Below, piece after piece: positions 32,976 through 40,960 of a DNA stretch of 41,234 nucleotides (positions are counted from its first letter, which is position 1; each line of letters opens with the position of its first letter). Below the pieces are notes generated by a model. That model saw only the letters and a program-made list of their open reading frames with translations. It was not told the origin of the DNA and did not search any database. Source of the DNA: Alphaproteobacteria bacterium (lineage in GTDB: Bacteria; Pseudomonadota; Alphaproteobacteria; Micavibrionales; Micavibrionaceae). The stretch covers positions 1 through 41,234 of the forward strand of contig JAJFGV010000020.1 of assembly GCA_021775965.1 (NCBI GenBank), read 5' to 3'. The translations under genes and the position numbers were made by a program.

Positions 32976-33042
32976 ATCCTTTTCCTCTCCCGGCTTTGTT
33001 ATTTGGGAGATATTATAGGAATTTATTCCGGTTTTGTCAAGA
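32899..33042 (-). repeat. Antitoxin promoter/start repeat, copy A (full gene)
   Basis: The 144 bases match 34985-35129 with about five differences, covering the promoter, leader and first 26 codons of the antitoxin. A shorter related copy is at 34037-34108. Confidence 0.88.
33012..33040 (-). promoter_or_regulatory. Consensus sigma-70 promoter of the antitoxin
   Basis: On the minus strand TTGACA (33040-33035), 17 nt, TATAAT (33017-33012), both perfect. The spacer holds GGAAT-AA-ATTCC, an inverted repeat that could be the antitoxin's operator. The -35 lies inside the last codons of the upstream membrane-protein gene. Confidence 0.85.
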
Positions 33043-33979
33043 AGCTTTTTACAAGCGCCATAACAAACAAGCCCGTTGCTAATGTGCAGGTTGTAAGCGC
33101 AACCCAGGCATTGGTTTCAAGTTCTATCTGCTCCGCCCTGAAAAAATCATAGGTCACGATTGCACAAAGCGGTATTAAAACCATGACAGGGTAGCGCCAT
33201 AAAGAAATCCGCTGTGAAAGCATCGCGTTTAAAATTTTATCACCGCTGCCTTTGTTCTTTCCGGCATAAAGGCCCCATAAGCACAGCGCCATTAAAACCG
33301 GCAACAGCAGTGAAAAGGGAAAGGCGATAATCAAAGACCCGGATACATAGGTGACAATCGTCAAAGCCGCAAAACCCCTTATTTCCCATTTTGAAGGCTG
33401 AAATGAAAAGGGCTGCAGGCGATCAAAGGCAAAATGCCCGGCCATAAAAACCAAACAACTCACGATCATATGATCTACAAAAATGTCCGTATCCACCCAG
33501 TCATAGACAGGGATTTCTGCATCTTCTGGCCCGTCCAGCACCGACCAGCTATAGGCATTCCAAACGCCTATAGAAATACCGATGGCAACATTGAGGGCAA
33601 TCGCTTTGAGCCAGCTGCCCTCTATCATAATCTTGCGGAAAAAATACCACCCAACGGCCACGGATAATAATGCGTGCCAGGCCAGGCTGGTCCAGACGAT
33701 GGAAAAAGGCGGGGCTTCATATAAAACAGGCACGGGTATGCCCTCAACCATAAATCCAAAAACAGATGCGGCAAGGAACAGACCCCAGAATGTGCGCACA
33801 TGAAAGACGGCAAGCAGAATAAGAGCAACATACCCGATCAGGCCATATATGAAAGTCAGAGCAAAATAATTGGTATCATCGCCCAGCCGGTAAAACCAAA
33901 GCTCCGAAAAAGTGACAAAAATCGCCCCGATCGCGAGCAATAAAAAAACTTTTTTCAAAAGATCCTGCGCCATAGCCAT
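33023..33979 (-). CDS. Polytopic membrane protein (318 aa)
   Basis: About nine hydrophobic segments span the protein; loops are short and no enzymatic motif is recognised. Its last codons (LTKPE-stop) are formed by the -35 and spacer of the antitoxin promoter, so the gene end and the repeat are fused. A candidate promoter TATAAT lies about 10 nt before the ATG, and copy B of the antitoxin promoter is about 90 nt upstream, so it may be driven by either. Accessory location; function unknown. Confidence 0.75.
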   Translation of the reverse strand: MAMAQDLLKKVFLLLAIGAIFVTFSELWFYRLGDDTNYFALTFIYGLIGYVALILLAVFHVRTFWGLFLAASVFGFMVEGIPVPVLYEAPPFSIVWTSLAWHALLSVAVGWYFFRKIMIEGSWLKAIALNVAIGISIGVWNAYSWSVLDGPEDAEIPVYDWVDTDIFVDHMIVSCLVFMAGHFAFDRLQPFSFQPSKWEIRGFAALTIVTYVSGSLIIAFPFSLLLPVLMALCLWGLYAGKNKGSGDKILNAMLSQRISLWRYPVMVLIPLCAIVTYDFFRAEQIELETNAWVALTTCTLATGLFVMALVKSFLTKPE

Positions 33980-34036
33980 GGTGTTTATTATAACCCTAAA
34001 TCCAATATATCCAATTGCTCAAATATCGGTGGTGGC

Positions 34037-34108
34037 TGGCATAGCCGTTCCTCTCCCGGTTTTTGTTATTTGGGAGATAGTATAGGAATTTATTCCGGCT
34101 TTGTCAAG
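34037..34108 (-). repeat. Antitoxin promoter repeat, copy B
   Basis: The promoter is TTGACA, 17 nt, TATACT (34107-34079), with the same GGAAT-AA-ATTCC spacer and the same GGGAGAGG ribosome site. It leads into a start codon whose frame closes after seven codons (MPATTDI). The promoter may instead serve the membrane-protein gene downstream. Confidence 0.82.
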
Positions 34109-34123
34109 GGAAATGTTTGGCGG

Positions 34124-34297
34124 CTATTTGGCCAAACGGCGCTTCATAGCCTTGGCAGATATTTCTTCAATCTTGCCGTTGCGTTTGATAACAAGGGGCG
34201 TGCCAAAACGCTCCGCTTTTTCGATGGCGATATTGATCGCACCACTCAAAATATTTTTGGGCTTTTTCTTTGTCTCTATAAATTTATCAGTGTTCAT
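34124..34297 (-). CDS. 57-aa protein overlapping zeta-toxin gene (putative antitoxin)
   Basis: A short gene that starts within the last codons of the zeta-like gene (ATGAACACTGA, overlap 11 nt). The protein has a basic helical N-terminus and ERFGTPLVIKRNGKIEEI, a pattern (small residue, LVIxRxGKIxEI) seen in small partners of proteobacterial zeta-like kinases as far as I recall. It is a likely antitoxin by position and size, but this is inference. It ends 17 nt before copy B of the antitoxin promoter. Confidence 0.65.
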   Translation of the reverse strand: MNTDKFIETKKKPKNILSGAINIAIEKAERFGTPLVIKRNGKIEEISAKAMKRRLAK

Positions 34298-34895
34298 CTA
34301 AAGCCTCGTTTACCTTATCGAAAAATCTTAAAACCTTTTCTGCTTCCTCTGCTGAACCAGAATAAGGGTGACCATAGCCATCCTTCTGTGCAAACGCTAT
34401 CAAATCACCGGATGTCGTATCATACAAGGTAATTTTATCACATAACGCACCATACACGCGAGAAAGGTTTTTCAAGCTCCGCCAATAGCGGCGGCGCACA
34501 TCATCTGCCGGAACATGGTGCCCACCCTGTTTCACACGAAGGGTAATACGGCGTAAATTCATGTTAATATCGGCACAGAACATATAATGCATTTCAATGA
34601 TATACCCAGCTTTACGGGCACGCTTGATCCGTGCCGCCAATGTTCTGCCAGCCAGCGTGGTTTCAATCGCAAAGCTTTTGCCTTCGGCAATCAATTTATC
34701 CGTACGCTGCACCACAATCTTTCCGGCTTCCGATCCCTGTTTGGCCGGATCAAAAGGCGAAAGCCCGCGGGCGATTTCATCGGCATTCACAAATTCCTTG
34801 ATTTTAAGACGAGGAATTAAGTATTCAGCCGCCGTGGTTTTACCCGCGCCGTTGGCACCGGCGAAAATGATGAGTTTGGGTGGGGTGGTGATCAT
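34287..34895 (-). CDS. Zeta-toxin-family kinase
   Basis: A P-loop protein with Walker A GANGAGKTT near the N-terminus, NADEIARGLSPFDP after it, and SFAIETTLAGRT, the usual zeta-toxin sequence set. PezT/zeta toxins phosphorylate UDP-N-acetylglucosamine and block wall synthesis; many chromosomal relatives have unknown substrates. I chose the ATG at 34895; the TTG six codons earlier is less likely. No epsilon-type antitoxin is upstream. The overlapping small gene downstream is the natural candidate. Confidence 0.87.
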   Translation of the reverse strand: MITTPPKLIIFAGANGAGKTTAAEYLIPRLKIKEFVNADEIARGLSPFDPAKQGSEAGKIVVQRTDKLIAEGKSFAIETTLAGRTLAARIKRARKAGYIIEMHYMFCADINMNLRRITLRVKQGGHHVPADDVRRRYWRSLKNLSRVYGALCDKITLYDTTSGDLIAFAQKDGYGHPYSGSAEEAEKVLRFFDKVNEALDEH

Positions 34896-34918
34896 GGGAA
34901 CAATATATCCCAATTGTC

Positions 34919-34972
34919 ATTCCCGCGAAAGCGGGGATCTAGTGTTTTAAACCGCGGAGGCGCGGAGAGCGC
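34919..34972. repeat. Hairpin repeat and GCGGAG-rich dispersed repeat
   Basis: ATTCCCGCGAAAGCGGGGAT (34919-34938) forms a CCCGC/GCGGG hairpin common in proteobacterial intergenic DNA. ACCGCGGAGGCGCGGAGAGC follows (34951-34970), another known type of dispersed intergenic repeat. No gene lies in 34926-34980. Confidence 0.6.
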
Positions 34973-34980
34973 GGAGGAAA

Positions 34981-35061
34981 TTATTTGCGGATGTAGCGCG
35001 CGATATTGCTCTTGAAATCATGAATGGTGGCGTAAATGTAATTGTCGGTGTAATCCGGCAT
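34981..35061 (-). pseudogene. Truncated copy of the antitoxin (26 codons)
   Basis: It encodes the same first 26 residues as the 32975 antitoxin (MPDYTDNYIYATIHDF and on to RYIRK), then a stop. The fusion point carries the GCGGAG-rich repeat. It could still make a short DNA-binding fragment. Confidence 0.8.
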
Positions 35062-35129
35062 ATCCTTTTCCTCTCCCGGTTTTCGTTATTTGGGAGATAT
35101 TATAGGAATTTATTCCGATTTTGTCAAGA
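34985..35129 (-). repeat. Antitoxin promoter/start repeat, copy C
   Basis: TTGACA (35127-35122), 17 nt, TATAAT (35104-35099) on the minus strand, with leader and 26 antitoxin codons almost identical to copy A. It lies 2.09 kb from copy A in the same orientation. Confidence 0.88.
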
Positions 35130-35208
35130 GCCTATTTGAATTAAAAAAGTGTACAGATACTACACTTATCTAATCCAGCAATTGAATTCTAAAGCGACCA
35201 ATCTAAAA

Positions 35209-35232
35209 TTGTACTTAGAGAATCAAGTACAA
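35209..35232. promoter_or_regulatory. Perfect inverted repeat TTGTACTT-N8-AAGTACAA
   Basis: This 8-bp perfect inverted repeat ends 10 nt before the ATG of the TIGR04255 gene. No Shine-Dalgarno is visible in between. A likely operator or leader hairpin for the cassette. Confidence 0.55.
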
Positions 35233-35242
35233 AAATTATCTT

Positions 35243-35989
35243 ATGACTGCAAATAGACAAGAATTTCTAAACCTTTCACGCCCTCCTGCCATGGAGGTCG
35301 TATTCGGGGTATCTGTAGAAAGTGACAGCAATTTTGATCTAAAAAAACTCACTGTATCCGACGATCAGTTTAGGAAGCGTTTTCCTATCAAAAAAGAAAT
35401 ACATGAGCTTGCTGGAACATTTAATCCAGAAAAAGAGGAAATTACTCATATTCACAATCAACTAGGCTATGAATACAAAGCAAAGAATGAAGAAGAAATA
35501 ACACAGTTTGAACATGAAATATTTACATACAACAAAGTTGGGGATTATCCAGGTGGTGATGAATTCTTAAAGAATTTATTATTTGCCTGGAAGTTTTACT
35601 CGAATATTCGGGATGAATTTAAAATAACTGGAATAGCCTTGCGCTATATCAATGTTATTACTATTCCTAACTTTAACTACAATTATCAAGACTATTTCCA
35701 TACCTATTTAGTAACGCCAGACAAAATTGAGAACGTTGAGCGGTGTAAATACGGGTATTTAAAGGAATTTAAAGCCGAGAAATGCTTTTCTGTGGTAAAC
35801 TTTAACTTAGATACTGTAAAAAACAACGCGGAAGCAAAATTTATCCTTGATATAGACATAAGGAAAAAGGATGTTCCCCCCTCTCTTACAGAAGAGAATA
35901 TCAGGTCTTATTTTGAAGAAATGAGATATTGTAAAAACCTTATATTTTTTGAAACCTTAAAAAAGGAAGTATTGGAGCAATATAAATGA
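35243..35989 (+). CDS. TIGR04255-family protein
   Basis: The start LSRPPAMEVVFGVSVES and the internal ITGIALRYINVITIP match what I know of TIGR04255, a sporadically distributed family without settled function. 248 residues, soluble, no catalytic motif seen. The region is much more AT-rich than its surroundings, supporting recent transfer. It overlaps the next gene by 4 nt (ATGA), so the cassette is translationally coupled. A scattered distribution and accessory setting fit a defence role, but this is inference. Confidence 0.75.
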   Translation: MTANRQEFLNLSRPPAMEVVFGVSVESDSNFDLKKLTVSDDQFRKRFPIKKEIHELAGTFNPEKEEITHIHNQLGYEYKAKNEEEITQFEHEIFTYNKVGDYPGGDEFLKNLLFAWKFYSNIRDEFKITGIALRYINVITIPNFNYNYQDYFHTYLVTPDKIENVERCKYGYLKEFKAEKCFSVVNFNLDTVKNNAEAKFILDIDIRKKDVPPSLTEENIRSYFEEMRYCKNLIFFETLKKEVLEQYK

Positions 35990-36477
35990 CCAAAGACACA
36001 GACATCCTCAAAGCAATTCGAGAATCCGATAATGTTTGCATGTTATTTGGTAAAAATGACAACTCACCATCAAAAGCTGTGTCAGATTGGAAAAAAAACT
36101 TAGAAGAAGAATTGGAATTACTTACGCAAGGTATATATGAAGATTTTGATTTTGAAGGAAAGATTGAATCTAGCGTAATAAAACAAACAAAAAAGCTTAT
36201 AGATAAATTACCACTTTTGATCTTCTCTCCTGACCTTGGTATAAATGATGATGGTACTTTATTATTAGAATGGGCCAGACGAGAAAATGATGGAAGCATG
36301 ACAATGTTTTCTATTATATTGAATAACAGTGAAATTATCACTTCTTTAATGCACTACGGAAACATAAAACATTATAATGCAGGCCTTCATTCTGAATACT
36401 CTGTGCAAATGGTTGAAAATATTCTCAACGAATATTTCGAGAAGCCTATCAACACAAAAATCTCTACAGCCAGATAA
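35986..36477 (+). CDS. Hypothetical 163-aa protein, second gene of TIGR04255 cassette
   Basis: I do not recognise this protein by name. It is acidic, soluble and contains LLIFSPDLGINDDGTLLLEWAR and GSMTMFSIILNN, a beta-rich pattern suggesting a small binding domain. It overlaps the genes on both sides, which points to a co-produced set. Confidence 0.7.
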   Translation: MTKDTDILKAIRESDNVCMLFGKNDNSPSKAVSDWKKNLEEELELLTQGIYEDFDFEGKIESSVIKQTKKLIDKLPLLIFSPDLGINDDGTLLLEWARRENDGSMTMFSIILNNSEIITSLMHYGNIKHYNAGLHSEYSVQMVENILNEYFEKPINTKISTAR

Positions 36478-36898
36478 CATTTTAGCAAGGTTTCTTTTTT
36501 TTCGTAAGGAAATCAACTATAGCGAACGCTGCATTAAAACTAGCGTATTTGCAAAAGCACATCCTAATGGATTTTCAGTTTTCGAAATCACTAGACTAAA
36601 CCATCATCAGGTATGGAAAATTGGTAAGGAACACGCCGCACCTAACTATGAAAGGCAAGATCCTCCACGCCCAATACTTGGAAGGTTTGATTTGCAAACA
36701 CAGCACTATCTGAATGCAAATTTAGAGATAGAAAAGAATGAGCCCCCACCCAAACATTATAATATATTTGGAATGCCCGTGCCTTCACCAGAAAAGGGTA
36801 AAGAACTTTCACAAAGACAAATTATGGTGAACGAGGCAAAACTTCATTTAATAGAAGATAACTCTTCTTGGGCTAAATACGGAATTACTTCAGGCTAG
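36377..36898 (+). CDS. Third protein of TIGR04255 cassette, start uncertain
   Basis: The convincing part runs from about 36465 (PDNILARFLFFRKEINYSE, then VFEITRLNHHQVWKIG) to the stop at 36898. It resembles small proteins that I have seen paired with TIGR04255 genes (pattern LxRFxF ... VK/T..AF ... SVFxIxxL ... xWxIG). The only ATG in frame is 36377, which would overlap the previous gene by 101 nt; TTG at 36413 or an ATT near 36476 are alternatives. The stop codon lies antisense within a uvrB remnant. Confidence 0.6.
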   Translation: MQAFILNTLCKWLKIFSTNISRSLSTQKSLQPDNILARFLFFRKEINYSERCIKTSVFAKAHPNGFSVFEITRLNHHQVWKIGKEHAAPNYERQDPPRPILGRFDLQTQHYLNANLEIEKNEPPPKHYNIFGMPVPSPEKGKELSQRQIMVNEAKLHLIEDNSSWAKYGITSG

Positions 36899-36931
36899 CC
36901 CCAAATCTAACTCTTCAAGCTTCTTAATCTT
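36890..36931 (-). pseudogene. Remnant of a uvrB 3' end ([13 protein letters not shown]-stop)
   Basis: Minus-strand codons give [12 protein letters not shown], the exact last 12 residues of the intact uvrB at 37163, plus A and a stop. Nine of the 12 codons differ from the intact gene, all synonymously. Similarity ends at 36931. Confidence 0.85.
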
Positions 36932-37162
36932 CCGTCTTCGCCCTTTGGGCTTCGCCGGACAAGTATCCCTTATTAAAGATCAAGCTCTTCGAGCTTTAAT
37001 TTATCCACCTATGACCATTACAAACAAAAAGAATAGAAACATCCAAAAAAATACCTGTCCGTACAAGGCCCACCGGACAACCGACCCTAAGCTACGCTTG
37101 TCCTTTTTATTGCTTTGTCTCATAATCCCAAATCCATCCGTCTTCGTTTCACTACGACGAGA
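36932..37162. other. Spacer between uvrB remnant and uvrB
   Basis: No gene is seen. TCCGTCTTCG occurs at 36931-36940 and 37137-37146 as a direct repeat. CGCCCTTTGGGCTTCGCCGG near 36940 is a hairpin-forming dispersed-repeat type, echoed by CTACGCTTGTCC at 37092-37103. Confidence 0.5.
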
Positions 37163-39226
37163 TTAGAGGCCAAGGTCTAATTCCTCAAGCTTTTTGATTT
37201 TGTCTCTGAGGTTTGCTGCCTCTTCGAACTCCAGATTTTCGGCGTGGGTGAGCATTTGTTTGCGGTAGGCGGCGATTTGTTTTGGGAGGGCTTTGGGGTC
37301 GCTGCGGAATTCTTCCTGCTCTGTATCGCTGAGGACGCTGGCGATATGGGCGCGGTTTCCTTCCTCATACACATTTTGCAGGGCGCTGGAGATTTTCTTT
37401 TTGATGCTGGCGGGGGTGATGTCGTGCTCCACATTATGGGCGCGCTGTTTTTCGCGGCGGCGATCGGTTTCATCAATCGCCGCCTGCATCGAGCCGGTCA
37501 CCCGGTCGGCATACAGGATCGCTTTGCCGTCGATATTGCGCGCACAGCGGCCGATGGTTTGGATCAGCGAGGTGGTCGAGCGCAGGAAGCCTTCTTTATC
37601 CGCATCGAGAATACACACGCGCAGGACTTCGGGAATGTCGAGGCCCTCGCGCAGCAGATTGATGCCGACCAGAATGTCGAAGACGCCACGGCGCAGATCC
37701 TGCATGATTTCGATGCGCTCTAACGTATCAACATCGGAATGCAGATAGCGGACTTTGAGATTGTTCTCCGTCAGGTATTCGGTGAGGTCTTCGGCCATTT
37801 TCTTGGTCAGCGTGGTGACGAGCACCCTGCCCTGTTGTGCCACAATCTCGCGGCATTCGGCCATGAGGTCGTCGACCTGATGCGCGGTCGGGCGGATTTC
37901 CACCGGCGGATCAATGAGGCCGGTGGGGCGGACGATTTGTTCGGCGACTTTGTTGTCTCCGATCTGTTCGAGCTCCCATGGCGCCGGGGTGGCGGAGACG
38001 AAGATGGTCTGGCCGCGCATTGCGCTCCATTCCTCGAATTTCAGCGGGCGGTTGTCGATGGCGGCGGGCAGGCGGAAGCCGTGCTCGACCAGTGTGCCCT
38101 TGCGTTTGGAATCGCCGGCATACATGGCGCGCAGTTGCGGCACCATGACGTGGCTTTCATCGAGGAACATGAGCGCGTCATCGGGGAGGTATTCGATGAG
38201 GGTCGGCGGCGGATCGCCGGGCGCGCGGCCGGTGAGATAGCGCGAGTAATTTTCAATGCCGGCGCACATGCCGGTGGCGGTCAGCATTTCAAGATCGAAG
38301 CTGGTGCGTTGGTCGAGGCGCTGGGCCTCCAGGAGCTTGTTCTCGGCTTCGAATTGCGCGAGGCGGGTTTTGAGATCGGTTTTGATTTGCTTGATCGCCT
38401 GCTGGATCGTCGGGCCGGGCGTGACGTAGTGGGAATTGGCGAAAATGCGCACGCCTTCGAGGTCGTTGAATTTCTCGCCGGTGAGCGGGTCGAATTCTGT
38501 AATTTTTTCGATCTCGTCGCCGAAGAGGGAAAAGCGCCAGGCGCGGTCGTCCATATGCGAGGGGAAGAGCTCGACGGTGTCGCCTCTGACTCTAAATGTT
38601 CCGCGCTCGAAGGCGATGTCGTTGCGGGTGTAGGTGAGCGTGATGAGGCGCTCTATGAGTTCCTGGCGGTCGATGCGTTGGTTCTGGTGGAGGTCGACCG
38701 TCATGGCGAGGTAGTCTTCCTTGGAGCCGATGCCGTAGATGCAGGAGACGGACGCGACGATGATGCAATCGCGGCGCTCAAACAGCGTGCGCGTGGCGGC
38801 GTGGCGCATGCGGTCGATTTGCTCGTTGATGGAGCTGTCTTTTTCGATGAAGGTGTCGGTGCGTGGGACGTAGGCTTCGGGCTGGTAGTAATCGTAATAG
38901 GAGACGAAATATTCGACGGCGTTGTTTGGGAAGAATTGTTTCATCTCGCCGTAGAGCTGCGCCGCCAGGGTTTTGTTGGGGGCAAGAACGAGCGCCGGGC
39001 GTTGGGTCTGTTCGATGATCTGCGCCATGGTGAAGGTCTTGCCGGAGCCAGTGACGCCGAGAAGAACTTGGTCCGTCAGGCCGTCAGAAAGGCCAGCCAC
39101 GAGCTGTTTGATGGCCGTGGGCTGGTCGCCGGCGGGTTCGAAATCCGAGACGATCTTGAAGGGCTGCGAAGGATCACCCCCCGGCATTTTGTCTTTATCG
39201 TATTGTAATGGCGAGCGTTCCTGCAT
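37163..39226 (-). CDS. uvrB: UvrABC system protein B
   Basis: The helicase-like damage-verification subunit of nucleotide excision repair. Walker A is GVTGSGKT (57-64), the beta-hairpin region [12 protein letters not shown] is at about 110-121, and the helicase C domain has [15 protein letters not shown] and [12 protein letters not shown]. The C-terminal UVR motif that binds UvrC ends [12 protein letters not shown]. The length of 687 is normal. No good ribosome site precedes the ATG at 39226. It is GC-richer than the cassette to its left. Confidence 0.97.
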   Translation of the reverse strand: MQERSPLQYDKDKMPGGDPSQPFKIVSDFEPAGDQPTAIKQLVAGLSDGLTDQVLLGVTGSGKTFTMAQIIEQTQRPALVLAPNKTLAAQLYGEMKQFFPNNAVEYFVSYYDYYQPEAYVPRTDTFIEKDSSINEQIDRMRHAATRTLFERRDCIIVASVSCIYGIGSKEDYLAMTVDLHQNQRIDRQELIERLITLTYTRNDIAFERGTFRVRGDTVELFPSHMDDRAWRFSLFGDEIEKITEFDPLTGEKFNDLEGVRIFANSHYVTPGPTIQQAIKQIKTDLKTRLAQFEAENKLLEAQRLDQRTSFDLEMLTATGMCAGIENYSRYLTGRAPGDPPPTLIEYLPDDALMFLDESHVMVPQLRAMYAGDSKRKGTLVEHGFRLPAAIDNRPLKFEEWSAMRGQTIFVSATPAPWELEQIGDNKVAEQIVRPTGLIDPPVEIRPTAHQVDDLMAECREIVAQQGRVLVTTLTKKMAEDLTEYLTENNLKVRYLHSDVDTLERIEIMQDLRRGVFDILVGINLLREGLDIPEVLRVCILDADKEGFLRSTTSLIQTIGRCARNIDGKAILYADRVTGSMQAAIDETDRRREKQRAHNVEHDITPASIKKKISSALQNVYEEGNRAHIASVLSDTEQEEFRSDPKALPKQIAAYRKQMLTHAENLEFEEAANLRDKIKKLEELDLGL

Positions 39227-39274
39227 GGGATAGATATAGCGGGAAAGCGGCGAAAGGCCAAGTTTTTGGCTTTT

Positions 39275-40354
39275 TTATACGCCCAACAGCTCGGGCTTCT
39301 CATGTTGCGGCTGCACAGAGTCCTGCCAGGCTGTTCCTGTCGTCTCTCTGCCATACAGCGTGACCGCCGCTGCATATTCCTCTGCAGAGGTAAAACGCGT
39401 CGAGCGGTTATGGCCAAAGCCCGGAGCAACGGATTCCGTGCCCATCACACCCTGGTTAAAGGAACCGCCACTTTCTGCCGTGCCAAACATCCAAGCCTTA
39501 AAATTGAATTCAGGCTCAATGACATTATCTGTACCACTGGTAAAAGGAATTGCATCCTGCAATCTTTCCCTGAAAGAACCTTCCGGCTGTGCAAATGGCT
39601 GGTGTATGATAGCGCCATTATTGTGTGACACACCTGTTGTAGTGGCAAGAGCAGGCTCTGAACGGCCCGTAAAGATGGATGGCACCACAGACGCCACCTC
39701 TGTCGCCAGAGACGTTGCTGTTTCCACAGCGGCGTAAGCTTTGTTTTGAGCCCAGCTAAACATCTTCGACAAAGAAGGGGCTGATGAGGGCTGCACAGGT
39801 GCGGAAGGTTTATTGTCATTAATACCCCTGGCACTGTTGAACACAACAGAATGGGGGCGATCAACGCCCGTTGCCGAGGAAGAGGCTGATCGGTTAGTGT
39901 GCCCTCGGTTCGAAGTATTGCTGAAAGGAACTGGCGAGAGCTGGTGGTTCTGGGAGGAAGAACGCTCCGGATTTTTAGGGACACTCACGCTTTTTTGTGC
40001 AGGGTCATACACTGTCAGCCGAGCCTTTTTCTTTACCGTGCTGCCGATTGCGGCAATGTTGCCTTCGGAGTCAGCGCCTATAACCTTTACACCCTTTGCA
40101 ATCTCATCTTTTGTAAGCTCGGATGCTGTTTTGTCGATGGTTTTAGAGACCATTTCCGTCCCCGCACCAAAAATAGCGTCCCACAGGGTTTGCGGAAGGG
40201 CAGGCCTTTCCACCTTCGCCTCAACCTGGAATTTTGCCTTGATAGGCTTGTCGGCTACCCGTGATGCCTCTTTAGAAAATTTTGTTTCTATTTGTTTGAA
40301 ATCTGCGCGATTGAGATTTCTCCAAAATCTGCTTTCAACTAATGTTGCAGTCAT
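39275..40354 (-). CDS. Low-complexity Ser/Pro/Asn-rich hypothetical protein
   Basis: 359 residues. The first 115 are charged and probably folded (FKQIETKFSKEA, TVKKKARLTVYDPAQ). About 120-200 is Ser/Asn/Pro-rich and disordered. The rest has an alanine-rich helix (AYAAVETATSLATEVAS) and a Gly/Phe-rich end. No signal peptide, no known domain. AAGGAGAGCT is a strong ribosome site. It is the gene upstream of uvrB on the same strand, 48 nt away. Confidence 0.72.
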   Translation of the reverse strand: MTATLVESRFWRNLNRADFKQIETKFSKEASRVADKPIKAKFQVEAKVERPALPQTLWDAIFGAGTEMVSKTIDKTASELTKDEIAKGVKVIGADSEGNIAAIGSTVKKKARLTVYDPAQKSVSVPKNPERSSSQNHQLSPVPFSNTSNRGHTNRSASSSATGVDRPHSVVFNSARGINDNKPSAPVQPSSAPSLSKMFSWAQNKAYAAVETATSLATEVASVVPSIFTGRSEPALATTTGVSHNNGAIIHQPFAQPEGSFRERLQDAIPFTSGTDNVIEPEFNFKAWMFGTAESGGSFNQGVMGTESVAPGFGHNRSTRFTSAEEYAAAVTLYGRETTGTAWQDSVQPQHEKPELLGV

Positions 40355-40960
40355 AGCTCTCCTTCTTCCGTTTTGATTTTTAGCTCAGAGCGAAAGTAAT
40401 AATCATCAAAATTTGAATATTAAATTATTACGAAACCTCACTTGGAAAAGGAACATATAGAACTATCCAATAGTTTTCAAGGCGCCCAAAAGTAAAAACC
40501 GCCTCTGTTTCTTTTCATTTACTTGGGACTTTAAGATCTATTTTTATAGGAAAGCTACATATACTAGTAATTTTTCATTATTTACTACAATAAAACTTAA
40601 TTATTCTATGTATTTAAAAATAAATACTTCTAATTTGGGATGCCGTTTGGCTGCATACTTTATAAAGCGTATGCTATTAAATGCTGAGTTCACGATAGAG
40701 AGAAATAAAATACTATTTAAAATCAACGCGTTAAAGTATTCATGGCAAAGGGGCACTTGCCAACGCCCCATTACTTCATAAAAAAAATTTAAAAAAAATG
40801 TGAAAAACAGCAAAAACATACGCCGCGGAGCTTATAAGCGCGTGACGTTTTGTCCTTATCGCATTATAGGGGGCGGGTTTTGGGCCAGAAATGATTTATT
40901 TTTGACATAATCGATATTCTTGTGGTATTGGTTCACTCCTTTTATTACAGAGTAAGTACT
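40355..40960. other. AT-rich intergenic region with one likely promoter
   Basis: No convincing gene lies here. A 72-codon hydrophobic frame on the minus strand (40601-40819) lacks a ribosome site. GGGGC/GCCCC around 40750 makes a short hairpin. TTGACA at 40902-40907 with GTATTG 17 nt on is a plausible promoter for the gene at 40961. Confidence 0.5.

Noticed and set aside
32568-34895. Antitoxin at 32975 as the partner of the zeta-like toxin
   Set aside because: They are separated by a membrane-protein gene and separate promoters; the overlapping 57-codon gene is the better candidate.
37739-39208. 489-codon open frame on the + strand
   Set aside because: It lies wholly antisense to uvrB, which has full family similarity; the frame is a by-product of GC-rich codon bias.
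40601-40819. 72-codon hydrophobic minus-strand frame
   Set aside because: Hydrophobic bias is expected from AT-rich DNA; no ribosome site and no neighbour support.
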